In this document: positions 6,345 through 6,865 of the stretch, one piece after another
Layout of the letters: every line of letters begins with the position of its first letter
How positions within the stretch are numbered: position 1 is the first letter of the stretch
Source: Firmicutes bacterium UBA5499
Lineage (GTDB): Bacteria; Bacillota; DTU084
Length of the DNA: 6,865 bases
Assembly (NCBI GenBank): GCA_002426275.1
Contig: DIPB01000088.1
Coordinates: 2,918 to 9,782 of the forward strand
Direction of reading: 5' to 3'
Translations under genes and position numbers: made by a program
Notes under the pieces: generated by a model
Seen by the model: only the letters and a program-made list of their open reading frames with translations
Databases searched by the model: none
Told to the model about the DNA's origin: nothing

Positions 6345-6865
6345 ATGAGGCATGTGTTGCTGAAAATAGGCGCTTTGCTCATGATCGTGTGCTTCCTGGC
6401 CATGGGCGCTGCCGCCGCTGATAGCGATCTGGCGGCGCTGCTGGCGGAGCTGAAAGGATACGAGCCCGTTACCCAGGCGGAATTGGAAGAAATTTTCACT
6501 GAGCTTTCCGCTTACGTGCGGCGAGACGATGAGTCGGAGCTAGAGGAGGCGGTCTCTTTTGAGGATCTGATGAGACTGCAGCGTCTAGCCGGGCAAATCA
6601 GATCGCAGACCGGCGAGCTTGAGCAGAAGGTGTCTTCCCTGTCTGAACAGCAAAAAGAAATCGGATATCAATTGACCAGGATCGGCTACGGCGCGCAGGG
6701 AATCATCAAAGCCAAAAAATATGCTCTCTCAGGCGGCGGCGCAGCCGCAGCTCTGGATTTCGACGGCCAGTCGTTGTACTATGATCCGGTGCAGCCGGAT
6801 CCGGTCACCAACGGTTTGAAAATGAACGGCGGCCTGCTCTTGACATTGTACGGCAGGCCCGCGGC
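6345..6865 (+). CDS. Partial: second coiled-coil outer-membrane protein, cut by the window edge
   Basis: The frame is open from the ATG at 6345 to the right edge, giving 173 complete residues with no stop. Residues 1-25 are a signal peptide (RHVLLK, hydrophobic core, cleavage after AAAA before DSD). Residues about 26-70 are acidic and helical (TQAELEEIFTELSAYVRRDD). Residues 75-113 form a clear coiled coil with heptads through LMRLQRLAGQI and LEQKVSSL. Then comes a Gly/Ala-rich hinge (SGGGAAAAL) and the first strand-like stretches, including GGLLLTLYGRP. This repeats the plan of the gene before it: signal peptide, helix, coiled coil, hinge, barrel. The two N-termini show no obvious residue-level identity, so they may be distant paralogues or convergent designs. 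The acidic helical part could be a worn-down SLH-like anchor, but this is weak. The gap to the previous gene is 17 bases, consistent with the same transcript. The barrel assignment is provisional because most of the protein is missing. Confidence 0.65.
   Translation, partial: MRHVLLKIGALLMIVCFLAMGAAAADSDLAALLAELKGYEPVTQAELEEIFTELSAYVRRDDESELEEAVSFEDLMRLQRLAGQIRSQTGELEQKVSSLSEQQKEIGYQLTRIGYGAQGIIKAKKYALSGGGAAAALDFDGQSLYYDPVQPDPVTNGLKMNGGLLLTLYGRPA

Larger units (their letters stand above)
45..6865 (+). other. Putative five-gene envelope operon
   Basis: All five genes run in the same direction with intergenic gaps of 31, 22, 32 and 17 bases. Each gap is filled mainly by the next gene's ribosome binding site. 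I see no stem-loop followed by a T run in any gap, and no convincing internal promoter. Every product is predicted to leave the cytoplasm. Spacing and shared destination argue for co-transcription; the operon continues past the right edge and may also begin before the left edge. Confidence 0.7.

Overview
The window comes from a diderm (two-membrane) bacterium of moderately high GC content. All five genes start with a predicted Sec signal peptide, and three encode apparent outer-membrane beta-barrel proteins, two of them with the C-terminal aromatic residue expected of barrels folded by the BAM machinery. Shine-Dalgarno sequences are strong and purine-rich before every gene, and one gene starts with GTG. 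This would suit an uncultured diderm lineage near the Bacillota (Limnochordia-like or similar) or another deep diderm group. The taxonomic guess is inference only; no phylogenetic marker is present.

Layout: five genes lie on the + strand with gaps of only 17 to 32 bases and no terminator-like hairpin between them, so they look like one operon. In order they are: (A) 45-2306, a secreted clan GH-A glycoside hydrolase resembling GH39/PslG, with two N-terminal beta domains; (B) 2338-3642, a secreted non-catalytic protein with an invasin-type Ig domain between two jelly-roll (galactose-binding-like) domains; (C) 3665-4534, a PorV/UPF0164/FadL-like outer-membrane protein; (D) 4567-6327, a signal peptide, short coiled coil and large beta-barrel; (E) 6345 to the right edge, a second protein with a signal peptide, coiled coil and the start of a probable barrel, cut by the window. 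The first 44 bases hold a possible extended -10 promoter element or the tail of an upstream gene. There is no gene-free stretch longer than about 45 bases, and no RNA gene, mobile element or CRISPR array was seen.

Working model (inference): the operon builds or remodels a surface or periplasmic glycan. A would cleave the polysaccharide, B would bind it, and C to E would form outer-membrane pores or anchors, with the coiled coils of D and E reaching into the periplasm. The substrate is unknown. The combination of a PslG-like hydrolase, a lectin/Ig protein, a PorV-like barrel and tandem coiled-coil barrels is the main candidate for an undescribed system here.

Most start codons were moved downstream of the longest open frame, because a good ribosome binding site and the signal peptide both point to the internal start.
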